Below are positions 45,777 through 55,779 of a DNA stretch of 64,000 bases, in pieces. The translations under genes were made by a program, and so were the position numbers. Location of the stretch: contig NZ_CP139976.1 in the NCBI RefSeq assembly GCF_034424625.1, positions 4,898,001 through 4,962,000 on the forward strand, in the 5' to 3' direction. Position 1 is the stretch's first letter, and each line of letters starts with the position of its first letter. Below the pieces are notes generated by a model. The model had not been told where the DNA came from. It worked only from the letters and a program-made list of their open reading frames with translations, and searched no databases. Origin of the DNA: Janthinobacterium lividum. Lineage in GTDB: Bacteria > Pseudomonadota > Gammaproteobacteria > Burkholderiales > Burkholderiaceae_D.

Positions 45777-46391
45777 CTATTCGCTCAGCAGCAGCGCCGT
45801 CAGGACGATGCGGAAGCCCGCGATCAACGGCTCGACTTTCACGTCCGGATTGTGAATGAAGCGCACGGGCAAGCCCTGGTACATGGCGACAAGGGCGTTC
45901 AGGCGGCCTTGCAGCATCTCTTCATCGGCCGGCAAGCCGCGCTTGATGCGCGCATCGCGGATGATGGAGAGAAACAACTGCCGCGAACGCTGGTCCGAGC
46001 ATTGCAGCATTTCCGCGATCACCGGATTGCGCGATGCTTCCGCAAAAATTTCCAGCGGCATCATCCACGTTTTCGGGTCCAGCGCTTCAAGCACATGCTC
46101 GCCCGCATTGTCGATCACGGCCTGCAGCGGGTCTTCGCGCTGCGCCAGGTCCTGCATCAGGTTCGACACCCGCTCCGTATTCTGCATGACGAAGGCGGCG
46201 ATGATCGCATCCTTGCTGTCAAAATAGTTATAGATGTGGCCCGCGCTCATGCCGGCCGCTTTCGAGATCTCGGCCATGCTGGCGCCGTGGACGCCGCGGC
46301 GGCTGAAACAGCTTTCGGCCGCATCGAGCACCTGCTTGCGCCGCGTGTTGGCGCGCTCGGGATCCGGATGCTTCTTTTCAACTTGGTTCAT
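45777..46391 (-). CDS. TetR/AcrR family regulator of the RND operon
   Basis: A 204-residue repressor. N-terminal TetR HTH: RRKQVLDAAESCFSRRGVHGASMAEISKAAGMSAGHIYNYFDSKDAIIAAFV. A ligand-binding helical C-terminus follows ('MPLEIFAEASRNPVIAEMLQ'). Start MNQVEKKHPD at 46391. It is the last gene of the efflux operon, 62 bp after the outer-membrane factor. The likely operator is the perfect dyad in the operon promoter (52361-52378), giving negative autoregulation relieved by a drug ligand. Confidence 0.88.
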   Translation of the reverse strand: MNQVEKKHPDPERANTRRKQVLDAAESCFSRRGVHGASMAEISKAAGMSAGHIYNYFDSKDAIIAAFVMQNTERVSNLMQDLAQREDPLQAVIDNAGEHVLEALDPKTWMMPLEIFAEASRNPVIAEMLQCSDQRSRQLFLSIIRDARIKRGLPADEEMLQGRLNALVAMYQGLPVRFIHNPDVKVEPLIAGFRIVLTALLLSE

Positions 46392-46453
46392 GATTTTCCA
46401 GTAGCGCGCCGGCCCTGCCCTTGCGGGCAAGGCCGGCGTCGGCGTCCCCGTGA

Positions 46454-47902
46454 TTATTGGGCGCCGCCAGCCGCCGCGACGGCTGTCTGCTCAGGCTGCC
46501 AACCGCCGCCCAGCACCTTGTACAAGGTCACCAGGTTGGTCGATTTGGCCAGGCGCGCCGTGATCAGGCTCTGCTGCGCCGTGTACAGCGCGCGCTGGGC
46601 CACCAGGGCGTTCAGGTAGGACTCGGCGCCCTGCTTGTAGCGCGCGTCGTGGATGGTGTAGCTCTTCGTCGACGCTTCGACCAGCGAGACCTGCGATTGC
46701 AGGCGCTCGTCGATGGTGCCGCGCTGGGCCAGCGCATCGGACACTTCACGGAAGGCGACCTGGATCGCCTTTTCGTATTGCGCCACGGAGATTTCACGCT
46801 GCACCTTGGCGATATCGAGGTTGGCGCGGTTCACGCCGCCATCGAAGATCGGCAAGCTGATCTGCGGAATGAAGCTCCACGTGCCGCTGCCCGCCTTGAA
46901 CAGACCCGACAGGTTGTCGCTCAGCGAGCCGGCCGTGGCCGTCAGCGAAATGCGCGGGAAGAAGGCCGCGCGCGCCGCGCCGATGTTGGCGTTGGCCGCG
47001 CGCAAGGTGCGCTCGGCCGCCAGCACGTCGGGACGGCGTTGCAGCACGTCCGACGGCAAGCCGGACGGAATGTCCGCCAGGGCCGTGACGGCGCCGAACT
47101 CGCCTTGCGGCAGCAGCTCGGCCGGCACGGGGCCGCCCACCAGCAAGACCAGCGCATTCTGATCCAGCGCAACCTGGCTCGTGTAGACAGCCACGTCGGA
47201 ACGGGCCGATTCGACGCTGGTCTGGGCATCGTACTTGTCCAGGCCGGAAGTCGCACCGGCACTGAAGCGGCGCACGGCCAGGTCATACGACGACTGCTGG
47301 CTCTTCAAGGTATCTTGCGCCACGCGCAGGCGCTGCTGGTCGGCCACCAGGTTCAGATAGGTGCTGGCCACTTCGGCCACCAGGCTGATCTGCTGTGCAC
47401 GGCGTGCTTCTTCCGTGCCCAGGTATTGTTCCAGCGCGCTGTCGGACAGGCTGCGCACGCGGCCGAAGAAGTCCAGCTCGTACGCCGACACGCCCAGGTT
47501 CGCCGTGTACTGGCGGTTGATGGACGCTTCGCCGTTGGCGCTGGCGTTCTTCGGCACGCGGCTGGCCGACTGGCCGCCGGACGCCGACAGGGTCGGGATC
47601 AGCGCGGCGCGTTCGATGCCGTAGGTGGCGCGCGCCTTCTCGATGTTGAGGATCGAGACGCGCAGGTCGCGGTTGTTGGCCAGCGCCAGTTCCAGTACCT
47701 GGCGCAGGCGCGCATCGGCAAAGAACTCGCGCCAGGCGACGTCCGCCACCGGCTTGGCGTCGGCGGCGGCCGTGTCGGCCTTGTAGGAAGGACCGGTCGG
47801 CCAGCTTGTGGGCGCCGGCGCTGCCGGACGCTCATACGTAGGGGCCAGGCTGCAACCGGCCAGCAAGGCCAGTGCCGCCATGGAGAGTAGCGATTTTTTC
47901 AT
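46454..47902 (-). CDS. RND efflux outer-membrane factor (OprM/NodT family)
   Basis: A 482-residue lipoprotein: signal [18 protein letters not shown] with lipobox LAGC, then two outer-membrane-efflux (OEP) repeats, e.g. '[37 protein letters not shown]' and '[33 protein letters not shown]'. It forms the TolC-like exit duct. The ATG at 47902 follows the transporter's stop after one base, so translation is coupled. Confidence 0.93.
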   Translation of the reverse strand: MKKSLLSMAALALLAGCSLAPTYERPAAPAPTSWPTGPSYKADTAAADAKPVADVAWREFFADARLRQVLELALANNRDLRVSILNIEKARATYGIERAALIPTLSASGGQSASRVPKNASANGEASINRQYTANLGVSAYELDFFGRVRSLSDSALEQYLGTEEARRAQQISLVAEVASTYLNLVADQQRLRVAQDTLKSQQSSYDLAVRRFSAGATSGLDKYDAQTSVESARSDVAVYTSQVALDQNALVLLVGGPVPAELLPQGEFGAVTALADIPSGLPSDVLQRRPDVLAAERTLRAANANIGAARAAFFPRISLTATAGSLSDNLSGLFKAGSGTWSFIPQISLPIFDGGVNRANLDIAKVQREISVAQYEKAIQVAFREVSDALAQRGTIDERLQSQVSLVEASTKSYTIHDARYKQGAESYLNALVAQRALYTAQQSLITARLAKSTNLVTLYKVLGGGWQPEQTAVAAAGGAQ

Positions 47903-47903
47903 A

Positions 47904-50900
47904 TTAATGTGCATCCTTGGAAAGCGTGACGGCTGGCGAACCAGGCGCCGCCGGCGTGGTTGGCGCGTCCGACTTCGAGAAGAAGCCGCGCACCAGCACG
48001 AAGAACACCGGCACGAAGAAGATACCGAGGAACGTGGCCGTCAACATACCGCCCAGCACGCCGATACCGATGGCGTTCTGGCTGCCGGAACCGGCGCCGC
48101 TGGAAATGGCCAGTGGCAACACGCCCAGGCCGAAGGCAATCGAGGTCATCAGAATCGGACGCAGACGCAGACGCACCGCATGCAAGGTCGCGTCCAGCAG
48201 CGACATGCCCGATTCCTGCATTTCCTTGGCGAATTCGACGATCAGAATCGCATTCTTCGCCGACAGGCCCACCACCGTGAGCAAGCCCACCTGGAAGTAC
48301 ACGTCGTTCGACAGGCCGAACATCCACGTACCGAGCACGGCGCCGATCACGCCCAGCGGTACCACCAGCAGCACGGAGAATGGAATCGACCAGCTTTCAT
48401 ACAGCGCGGCCAGGCACAGGAAGACGATCAGCAGGGACAGCGCGTACAGCTGCGGCGTCTGCGAACCGGATTCGCGCTCTTCCAGCGACACGCCGGTCCA
48501 GCTGAAGCCGATGCCAGGCGGCAGCTTGGCCACCATTTCTTCCATCGCGTTCATGGCGGCGCCCGTGCTTTGGCCCGGCGCCGGCGTACCCAGGATCTCT
48601 ACCGACGGCAAGCCGTTGTAGCGTTCCAGGCGTGGCGACGCGTAAATCCACTTGCCGGTAGCGAAGGCCGAGAACGGCACCATCTGGCCAGCGGTATTGC
48701 GCACGAACCACTTGTTCAAGTCTTCCGGCAGCATGCGCGAACTGGCGTCACCCTGGATGAACACTTTCTTCACGCGGCCACGGTCGAGGAAGTCGTTCAC
48801 ATACGAACTACCCCAGCCGACGCTCAGCACGCGGTTGATTTCCGAGATCTGCAAGCCCAGCGCCGTGGCTTTCTGCTGGTCGATGTCGATCTTGTACTGC
48901 GGCGTATCTTCCTGGCCGTTCGGGCGCACGCCGACCATGGCCGGATTCTGCGACGCCATGCCCAGCAACTGGTTACGCGCCGCCATCAGGGCGTCATGGC
49001 CGACACCGCCGATATCCTGCAGCTGCATGTCGAAACCGGTGGCGTTACCCAGTTCCAGCACGGCAGGCGGTGCAAACGTAAACACCATCGCATCCTTGAT
49101 CTGCAACAACTTGCCCATGGCGCGGCCCGCTACTGCCGGCGCTTTTTGCGCCACGTCCTTGCGCAGCGACCAGTCTTTCAGGCGCACGAAGGCGATACCC
49201 GTATTCTGGCCGTTACCGCCGAAGCTGAAACCGGCCACGGCAAACACGGAAGCGACGTTATCTTTCTCGCTGTTCATGAAGTGGTCTTCGACCTGTTCGA
49301 TCACTTTCAGGGTGCGCTCTTGCGTGGCGCCCGTCGGCAATTGAATCTGCGTAAACAGGATGCCCTGGTCTTCTTCCGGCAGGAACGACGTTGGCAAGCG
49401 CATGAAGATGAACACCAGGCCGGCCAGCAACAGCACATACAACAGCATCGAGCGGGCGCGGTGCGTAATCATGGCGCCAACCATGCCCTGGTACTTGTTG
49501 CTGCTGCTATCGAAGCTTCGGTTGAACCAGCCGAAGAAACCCTTGTTGGTCGCGTGATGGCCCTTTTCGACCGGTTTCAGCAAGGTGGCGCACAAGGCTG
49601 GCGTAAAGACCAGCGCGACGACGACGGACAGCACCATCGACGAGACGATCGTGATCGAGAACTGGCGGTAAATCACGCCCGTCGAACCGCCAAAGAAGGC
49701 CATCGGCACGAACACGGCCGACAGCACCATGGCGATACCGACCAGCGCGCCCGTGATCTGCGTCATGGACTTGCGCGTCGCTTCCAGCGGCGACAAGCCC
49801 TCTTCGCTCATCACGCGCTCGACGTTTTCCACCACCACGATCGCATCATCGACCAGCAAACCGATGGCCAGCACCATGGCGAACATGGTGAGGGTATTGA
49901 TCGAGTAACCGAATGCATTCAGGATGCCGAAGGTACCCAGCAGCACGACCGGCACGGCCATGGTCGGGATCAGGGTAGCGCGGAAGTTCTGCAGGAACAG
50001 ATACATCACCAGGAAGACCAGGATGACCGCTTCGACCAGGGTTTTGACCACTTCTTCGATGGACAGTTTCACGAACGGGGTCGTGTCGAACGCCACCTGG
50101 TAGCTCATGCCTTCAGGGAATTGCTTGCTCAGGTTGCCCAGCATGGCTTTCGCCGCATTGGCCGTATCGAGCGCGTTGGCGCCCGTCGCCAGCTTGATCG
50201 CCACGCCGGTTGCCGCATGGCCGTTATAGCGGGCCACGGTGTTGTAGTTCTCGCGGCCCAGCTCCATGGTGGCCACATCCTTCAGGTGCACCATGGCGCC
50301 GTCGGTCGTGGTTTTCAGCAAGATGGCACCGAACTGCTCCACCGTTTGCAAACGGCTTTGCGCCGACACGGTAGCGTTCAGCTGCTGGCCCTTGATGGAC
50401 GGCGTGCCGCCCAGTTCACCGGCCGACACTTCCGCATTCTGCGCCTGCACGGCCGTGATCACGTCCGCCGGGGTCAGGTTGAAACTTTGCAGCTTGGCCG
50501 GATTGAGCCAGATACGCATGGCGTACTGCGAACCGAACAGCGTCACATCGCCCACGCCGGCAACACGGCTCAGTGGGTCGACGACGTTGGCGGCCACATA
50601 GTCGCTCAAGTCGGTCTGGTCCATCTTGCCGTTTTCGGAAATGAAGCCGAACACCATCAGGAAGTTCTTGGTGGCCTTCGACACGACGAGACCCTGTTGC
50701 GTGACAGCCGTCGGCAGCAGTGGCGTGGCCAGCTGCAGCTTGTTCTGTACCTGCACCTGGGCGATGTCGGGATTGGTGCCGCTGGTAAACGTCAGCGTAA
50801 TGCTGATGCCGCCAGTGGCGTCACTCGACGAAGCCATGTAGCGCAAGCCGTCGATACCCTTCATCTTTTGTTCGATGACCTGGGTGACGGCGTCTTCCAC

Positions 50901-51068
50901 GGTCTTGGCGGAGGCGCCAGGATAGGAGCCGCTGATCGAAATCGACGGCGGAGCAATACTCGGGTACTGCGCGATCGGCAGGCTGAGGATCGAAATCACG
51001 CCGGCAAGCATGATGACGATCGCGACCACCCAGGCAAAAATCGGGCGGTCAATGAAAAAACGGGCCAT
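47904..51068 (-). CDS. RND multidrug efflux transporter (AcrB/MexB family)
   Basis: A 1054-residue inner-membrane HAE1-type pump. N-terminus [23 protein letters not shown]; proton-relay Asp pair in [16 protein letters not shown]; '[32 protein letters not shown]' near the end. Full length with two large periplasmic loops. It exports hydrophobic drugs, dyes or metabolites in complex with the adaptor and the OprM-like duct. It looks intact although its adaptor gene is interrupted. Confidence 0.95.
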   Translation of the reverse strand: MARFFIDRPIFAWVVAIVIMLAGVISILSLPIAQYPSIAPPSISISGSYPGASAKTVEDAVTQVIEQKMKGIDGLRYMASSSDATGGISITLTFTSGTNPDIAQVQVQNKLQLATPLLPTAVTQQGLVVSKATKNFLMVFGFISENGKMDQTDLSDYVAANVVDPLSRVAGVGDVTLFGSQYAMRIWLNPAKLQSFNLTPADVITAVQAQNAEVSAGELGGTPSIKGQQLNATVSAQSRLQTVEQFGAILLKTTTDGAMVHLKDVATMELGRENYNTVARYNGHAATGVAIKLATGANALDTANAAKAMLGNLSKQFPEGMSYQVAFDTTPFVKLSIEEVVKTLVEAVILVFLVMYLFLQNFRATLIPTMAVPVVLLGTFGILNAFGYSINTLTMFAMVLAIGLLVDDAIVVVENVERVMSEEGLSPLEATRKSMTQITGALVGIAMVLSAVFVPMAFFGGSTGVIYRQFSITIVSSMVLSVVVALVFTPALCATLLKPVEKGHHATNKGFFGWFNRSFDSSSNKYQGMVGAMITHRARSMLLYVLLLAGLVFIFMRLPTSFLPEEDQGILFTQIQLPTGATQERTLKVIEQVEDHFMNSEKDNVASVFAVAGFSFGGNGQNTGIAFVRLKDWSLRKDVAQKAPAVAGRAMGKLLQIKDAMVFTFAPPAVLELGNATGFDMQLQDIGGVGHDALMAARNQLLGMASQNPAMVGVRPNGQEDTPQYKIDIDQQKATALGLQISEINRVLSVGWGSSYVNDFLDRGRVKKVFIQGDASSRMLPEDLNKWFVRNTAGQMVPFSAFATGKWIYASPRLERYNGLPSVEILGTPAPGQSTGAAMNAMEEMVAKLPPGIGFSWTGVSLEERESGSQTPQLYALSLLIVFLCLAALYESWSIPFSVLLVVPLGVIGAVLGTWMFGLSNDVYFQVGLLTVVGLSAKNAILIVEFAKEMQESGMSLLDATLHAVRLRLRPILMTSIAFGLGVLPLAISSGAGSGSQNAIGIGVLGGMLTATFLGIFFVPVFFVLVRGFFSKSDAPTTPAAPGSPAVTLSKDAH

Positions 51069-51083
51069 TAATATTCTCCTGAA

Positions 51084-52292
51084 TTAGTGGGCGCTGGCAG
51101 CCGATGCTGCGGCAGAGGCGGCAGCGGCAGGCGCGGCAGGCGCCTTGGCCGGCACGGCAACGGCTGGTGCGCCTGGCTTGACTTTTTGCAAGCCTTCCAC
51201 GATCACGCGATCGCCTGCGGCCAGGCCGGACGTCACCAGCCAGTCGTTGCCGACCGTACCGCTGGTGGTCAGCACGCGTTGCTCGACCTTATTTTCCTTG
51301 TTCAGGATCAGGGCCGTTGCCTGGCCCTTCTGGTTGCGCGTCACGCCCACTTGCGGCACGGTGATGGCTTTTTCATCGACGCCCGTTTCCAACTGGGCAC
51401 GTACGTACATACCTGGCAGCAATTCGCCTTTCGGGTTCGGGAACAGCGCGCGCAAGACCACGTTGCCGGTGGTCGGATCGACCGTCACGCCAGCGAACTG
51501 CAGCTTGCCCGGTTCGCTGTACTTGCTGCCATCCGGCAAGATCAGGTCGACCTTGGCCTGGCCTTCGCCCACTTTTTTCAGCGAACCGTCGGCCATCTGG
51601 CGCTTCAGGCGCAGCAAATCCGTGCTCGACTGTGTCACGTCGACATAGATCGGATCGAGTTGCTGCACGGTGGTCAGTGCTTCCGCCTGGCCCGCCGTGA
51701 CCAGCGCGCCGGCCGTCACGGTCGAGCGGCTAGTGCGGCCGCTGATCGGCGCCGTCACGGTGCTGTATTTCAGGTTGATATTCGCCGATTCCAGCGCCGC
51801 TGTGGCGGACTCGACGTCTGCCTTCGCTTGCTCGAACGCCGCGACGGCGTCATCGTATTCCTGGCGGCTCACGCCTTCGATGGCGACCAGTTCCTTGTAG
51901 CGCGACGCTTTCGGACCAGCCGTCAGCAGGTTGGCCTTGGCTTTCGACAAGGCGGCCTTGGCCGAATTGTAGGCCGCCTGGTAGGTGGCCGAATCGATCT
52001 GGTACAGGGCCGTGCCTGCTTTCACATCGCTACCTTCGACGAACAGGCGCTTCTGGATCAAACCACCGACTTGCGGGCGCACATCGGCGACCTGGTAGGC
52101 ATTCGTGCGGCCGGGCAGTTCGGCGCTCATCGGCAACGCGGCCGGATTAACAGTAAACACGACCACCTGTGGCGCTTGCTGCGCGTGAGGTGCTTCCTAT
52201 TTTTTACTGCAGCCGGCCATGATTACAGTGGCGCACAGAACGGCAATAGCGCCGCTCGTACGCGGCGACGTCAGGGAAAAAGTTGGTTGCAT
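51084..52292 (-). pseudogene. RND periplasmic adaptor (AcrA/MexA family) with premature amber stop
   Basis: The natural start is ATG at 52292: QPTFSLTSPRTSGAIAVLCA..VIMAGCSKK, a lipoprotein signal with lipobox MAGC. The next codon is TAG (52197-52199). The same frame then continues with EAPHAQQAPQVVVFTV and a full adaptor (barrel-sandwich, 'RPQVGGLIQKRLFVEGSDVKAG', helical hairpin, 'SRSTVTAGALVTAGQAEALTTVQQLDPIYVDVTQSS') to its usual end. Thus one nonsense codon separates the export signal from the mature protein. A GTG at 52166 could start a 360-residue form without signal. Unless read through or a sequencing error, the adaptor is not exported. Confidence 0.85.
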
Positions 52293-52360
52293 CTTGGACT
52301 TTCTGAAAAAGAAGCTGGCTAGTGTCGTTAGAAATGACTAAATTTATTAACGCAGATCAA

Positions 52361-52389
52361 AGAATGAACGATCATTCTAAAATCGTCAA
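52361..52389 (-). promoter_or_regulatory. Promoter with TetR-type operator for the RND operon
   Basis: On the minus strand TTGACG (-35, 52384-52389), a 17-bp spacer and CATTCT (-10, 52361-52366) form a plausible promoter. AGAATGATCGTTCATTCT (52361-52378), a perfect 7-bp dyad with a 4-bp centre, covers the -10 and part of the spacer. A repressor bound there would block RNA polymerase. It is 69 bp upstream of the adaptor start, consistent with control by the operon's TetR protein. Confidence 0.7.
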
Positions 52390-52392
52390 GCA

Positions 52393-52715
52393 TCGTTACA
52401 ATTGAAACATAGTAACTATCAAGCGAATTAAATTATCAATGAAGCAATAAAATGAGGACAGCGACAGCGTCTGCACGTCAGCCAATTGGAACAGGAAGCT
52501 GGCGGACGGCGGCAAAACGGCAATGCGGGAAAGTTGGATTGAATGAATACTGTAGCAGGGTAATGCGTTTTTTGCTGAAGCCTTGATCGCGCGCGCAACA
52601 CTGCCCCACGCGCGGCCGCTGGCCGCCATGAATATTTACCAATGGTATCGAAAAGACATGCCGCGGCGAACGCGCTAGTATAGTCTCCACAGCGTGGCAA
52701 AGCGGGGGCGCAACG
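52393..52715. other. Intergenic region between RND operon and kaiC-like gene
   Basis: About 320 bp between divergent units. AT-rich at its left, GC-rich at its right. It must hold the kaiC promoter. Nothing else is recognisable, and small ORFs here have no ribosome site or known content. Confidence 0.5.
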
Positions 52716-54227
52716 ATGACAGCACAGGCGCGAAAAACACGGCGGCAGGATGGCGCCAGCGGCCCGGACACGCCGCCACTGCTGTCGACCGGCGTCGACG
52801 GCCTCGATGCCATCCTCTCGGGCGGCTTGCTGGCCGAGCGCCTGTACTTGGTCGAAGGCGTCCCCGGCACGGGCAAGACCACCCTGGCGCTGCAATTTCT
52901 GGCCGAAGGCGCGCGCAGCGGCGTGCCCGTGCTGTATATCGCCCTGGCGGAATCCGAGATCGAACTGCGCGGCGCGGCCCTGTCGCATGGCTGGGACCTG
53001 GCCGGCATCGCCATCGAAGAAGTGGCGCCCAACGACGACATCCTCGACCCCGAGCGCCAGTACACCATCTTCCACCCGTCGGAAATCGAACTGGCATCGA
53101 CCAACCAGCGCATCCTCGCCGCCATCGAAAAGCACCGCCCTGCCCGCCTGGTGCTCGACTCGCTGTCCGAACTGCAACTACTGGCGGAAAACCCCCTGCG
53201 CTACCGGCGCCAGGTCGTGGCATTGAAACAATACCTGGCCAGCCGGCACTGCACCACCCTGCTGATCGATGACCGTTCCGCAGTGGACGACGGCTTGCAA
53301 GTGCGTAGCGTGGCCCACTGCGTCATTTCCCTGGAGCTGCAAAACCAGGATTATGGCAATGACCGGCGCCGCGTGCGGGTGGTGAAATACCGGGGCGTGC
53401 CGTTTCGCAGCGGCACCCACGACTACAAGATCGCCCATGACGGCCTGCTCGTCTTTCCGCGCCTGGTGGCGGCCGACACGCGCCGCGATGGCGACCATCG
53501 GCGCCTGTCGAGCGGCGTGCCCGAACTCGACACCATGATAGGGGGCGGCCTGGAAGAAGGCATGAGCACGCTCATTTCCGGCCCGGCCGGCAGCGGCAAG
53601 TCCACCCTGGCGGCGCAATTCGTGCACGCGGCAACAAAGCGCGGCGAATCGTGCGCCATGTTCCTGTTCGAGGAAGCGCGCAGCAAGCTGCTGAACCGGG
53701 CCGACAACGTGGGCATGCGCCTGCAGGCGGCGCTCGACTCCGGCCTCCTGAGCGCACAGCAGATCGATCCGGCCGAGCTGACCCCGGGAGAATTCGCCCA
53801 GGCCGTGGTCGACGCGGCAGAACGGGGCGCCCGGGTCATCGTCATCGATAGCCTGAACGGCTACATGCACGCGGTGCCCGACGAGCGCTTCCAGAGCACC
53901 TACCTGCATGAACTGCTCAATTACCTGGGCCAGCGCGGCGTGGCCACCCTGCTCGTCGGCGTGCAGCAAAACATGCTGGGCACCGCAATGACGACCTCGG
54001 CCGACGCCAGCTACCTGGCCGACGGCGTCATCATGCTGCGCTACTACGAAACGGAAGGCGAGGTGCGGCAAGCCATTTCCGTCTTCAAGAAGCGCGGCAG
54101 CGCGCACGAGCGCAGCATCCGCCGCTTCGAGATCAGCCCGCAGGGCATCCGCATCGGCCCGGCCCTGGCCGGTTTTCACGGCATCCTGTCCGGCTTGCCC
54201 ACCGTCGGCGGCACGCCCTTCCCCTAG
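52716..54227 (+). CDS. KaiC-like circadian-type double ATPase
   Basis: A 503-residue RecA-fold protein with two KaiC domains: Walker A GVPGTGKTT at 48-56 and GPAGSGKST in the second half. Other elements are 'FHPSEIELASTNQRIL', 'VIVIDSLNGYMHAVPDE' and the C-terminal 'FKKRGSAHERSIRRFEISPQGIRIG...GILSGLP'. By alignment the cyanobacterial phosphosites S431-T432 correspond to S432-Y433. No kaiA or kaiB is in the window. Eight bases upstream of a hybrid kinase, so probably co-transcribed. Non-cyanobacterial KaiC pairs of this kind act in stress or signalling rather than in a full clock. Confidence 0.9.
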   Translation: MTAQARKTRRQDGASGPDTPPLLSTGVDGLDAILSGGLLAERLYLVEGVPGTGKTTLALQFLAEGARSGVPVLYIALAESEIELRGAALSHGWDLAGIAIEEVAPNDDILDPERQYTIFHPSEIELASTNQRILAAIEKHRPARLVLDSLSELQLLAENPLRYRRQVVALKQYLASRHCTTLLIDDRSAVDDGLQVRSVAHCVISLELQNQDYGNDRRRVRVVKYRGVPFRSGTHDYKIAHDGLLVFPRLVAADTRRDGDHRRLSSGVPELDTMIGGGLEEGMSTLISGPAGSGKSTLAAQFVHAATKRGESCAMFLFEEARSKLLNRADNVGMRLQAALDSGLLSAQQIDPAELTPGEFAQAVVDAAERGARVIVIDSLNGYMHAVPDERFQSTYLHELLNYLGQRGVATLLVGVQQNMLGTAMTTSADASYLADGVIMLRYYETEGEVRQAISVFKKRGSAHERSIRRFEISPQGIRIGPALAGFHGILSGLPTVGGTPFP

Positions 54228-54234
54228 GAATGCC

Positions 54235-55776
54235 ATGGAGCAGCGTATTCTGATCTACGCGCCTGGCGGCCAGGACGCCTCCCTGACCACCAGGGTACTC
54301 GCCAGCGTAGCCATCGCCAGCCACGCCTGCCGCTCCGCCGGCGAGCTGGCCGAGCAGCTGGCGCTGGGCGCCGGCGGCGTGCTGACGGTGGACGAGGTCT
54401 TGCATGCAGGCGTCTACGCCGTGCTCGACACCTACACCCGCCAGCAGCCGGACTGGTCCGATTTGCCCATCATCCTGCTGACGCATGCGGGACTCGATTC
54501 CTTGCCCTTGCGGCAAGCCGTCGCCACCCTGGGCAACCTGACCTTGCTGGAACGCCCCGTGCACATATTGACCCTGATCACCTCGGCCCACGCCATGCTG
54601 CGCGCGCGCCAGCGCCAGTACCAGGTGCGCGAGACGCAGCGGCGCAAGGACGAATTCCTTGCCAGCCTCGGACATGAACTGCGCAATCCGCTGGCGCCCA
54701 TCAAGACTTCGGTGGCCCTGCTCAAGCACCTGTATCCGGCCTCGGAGCAGGTCAGCAAGGTCAGCGGCGTGATTGAGCGCCAGGTGACGCATCTGACGCG
54801 GCTGGTGGATGACTTGCTCAACGTGGCGCGCATCACCAGCGGCAAGGTACTGCTGCAGCGCGAAAATATTGAATTACAGCAAGTACTCGACCATGTAATC
54901 GAACTGTGCCAGCCCGCTGCCGACAGCCGGCACATCAGCATCACGCAGGCGTTGCCGACGCTTGCCATCACGCTGCACGCCGACTATGCCAGGGTGGTGC
55001 AGATCTTTGCCAATATCGTTTTGAATGCCGTGAAGTTCACGCCGGAGGGCGGCCGCATCCACATCACGGTGCGCCTGGCGCAGGGGCAACTGCAGGTGAC
55101 GATCGAAGACAATGGCATCGGCATCGAGCCGGACGCCATCCCGCGCATCTTTTCCATGTTCGAACAGGGACGCACGGTGGAAGGCCAGATGGCCAGCGGC
55201 CTGGGCATCGGCTTGAGCCTGGCGCGCCAATTTGCCGAGATGCATGGCGGCAGCATCGACGCGTACAGCGACGGCCCCGGCCGCGGCAGCCGCTTCATCG
55301 TCACCTTGCCGGCCAGCGCCGGCGACGCCCAGACAGCCACCCCGGCGGCGGCCAGCGGCGAGGCGCCCACCGGCGCGGATCCGCCCGTGCAAGTGCTGGT
55401 GGTGGATGACAACCTCGATGCGGCCGATTCCTTGCAAAGCCTGTTCCAGCTCGAAGGTTATGCCGCCAAGGTCGCGTATGGCGGCGCGCAGGCGCTGGCG
55501 GCCGTCGATATGGCGTGGCCACAACTGATCGTGATGGACCTGGGCATGCCGGACATGGATGGTTATGAGGCGGCACGCCAGATACGCCAGCGTGCGCAGG
55601 GACGCGAGGTGCTGCTGGTCGCCCTGACGGGCTGGGGCCAGGGCGAGGCGCGCTCACGCACGGAACAAGCCGGCTTCGACCATCACCTGACGAAACCGGT
55701 GGATTTCGCCGCCATCGCCGCCCTGCTGGAACAGCACCTGGCGCGGCGGACGGGGACAGCTACGCGGACAAAATAG
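54235..55776 (+). CDS. Hybrid sensor histidine kinase/response regulator
   Basis: A 513-residue cytosolic kinase without membrane segments. Residues 1-125 look like a degenerate receiver domain (MEQRILIYAPGGQDASLTTRVLASVAIAS). The HisKA H-box is SLGHELRNPL (H147). The ATPase has ENDGIG-type EDNGIGIEP and GLGIGLSLARQ. A C-terminal receiver (VLVVDDNLDAADSL, phospho-Asp in LIVMDLGMPD, Lys in LTKPVD) follows. Directly follows the KaiC-like gene, so KaiC is its likely partner or input. Confidence 0.92.
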   Translation: MEQRILIYAPGGQDASLTTRVLASVAIASHACRSAGELAEQLALGAGGVLTVDEVLHAGVYAVLDTYTRQQPDWSDLPIILLTHAGLDSLPLRQAVATLGNLTLLERPVHILTLITSAHAMLRARQRQYQVRETQRRKDEFLASLGHELRNPLAPIKTSVALLKHLYPASEQVSKVSGVIERQVTHLTRLVDDLLNVARITSGKVLLQRENIELQQVLDHVIELCQPAADSRHISITQALPTLAITLHADYARVVQIFANIVLNAVKFTPEGGRIHITVRLAQGQLQVTIEDNGIGIEPDAIPRIFSMFEQGRTVEGQMASGLGIGLSLARQFAEMHGGSIDAYSDGPGRGSRFIVTLPASAGDAQTATPAAASGEAPTGADPPVQVLVVDDNLDAADSLQSLFQLEGYAAKVAYGGAQALAAVDMAWPQLIVMDLGMPDMDGYEAARQIRQRAQGREVLLVALTGWGQGEARSRTEQAGFDHHLTKPVDFAAIAALLEQHLARRTGTATRTK

Positions 55777-55779
55777 CGT

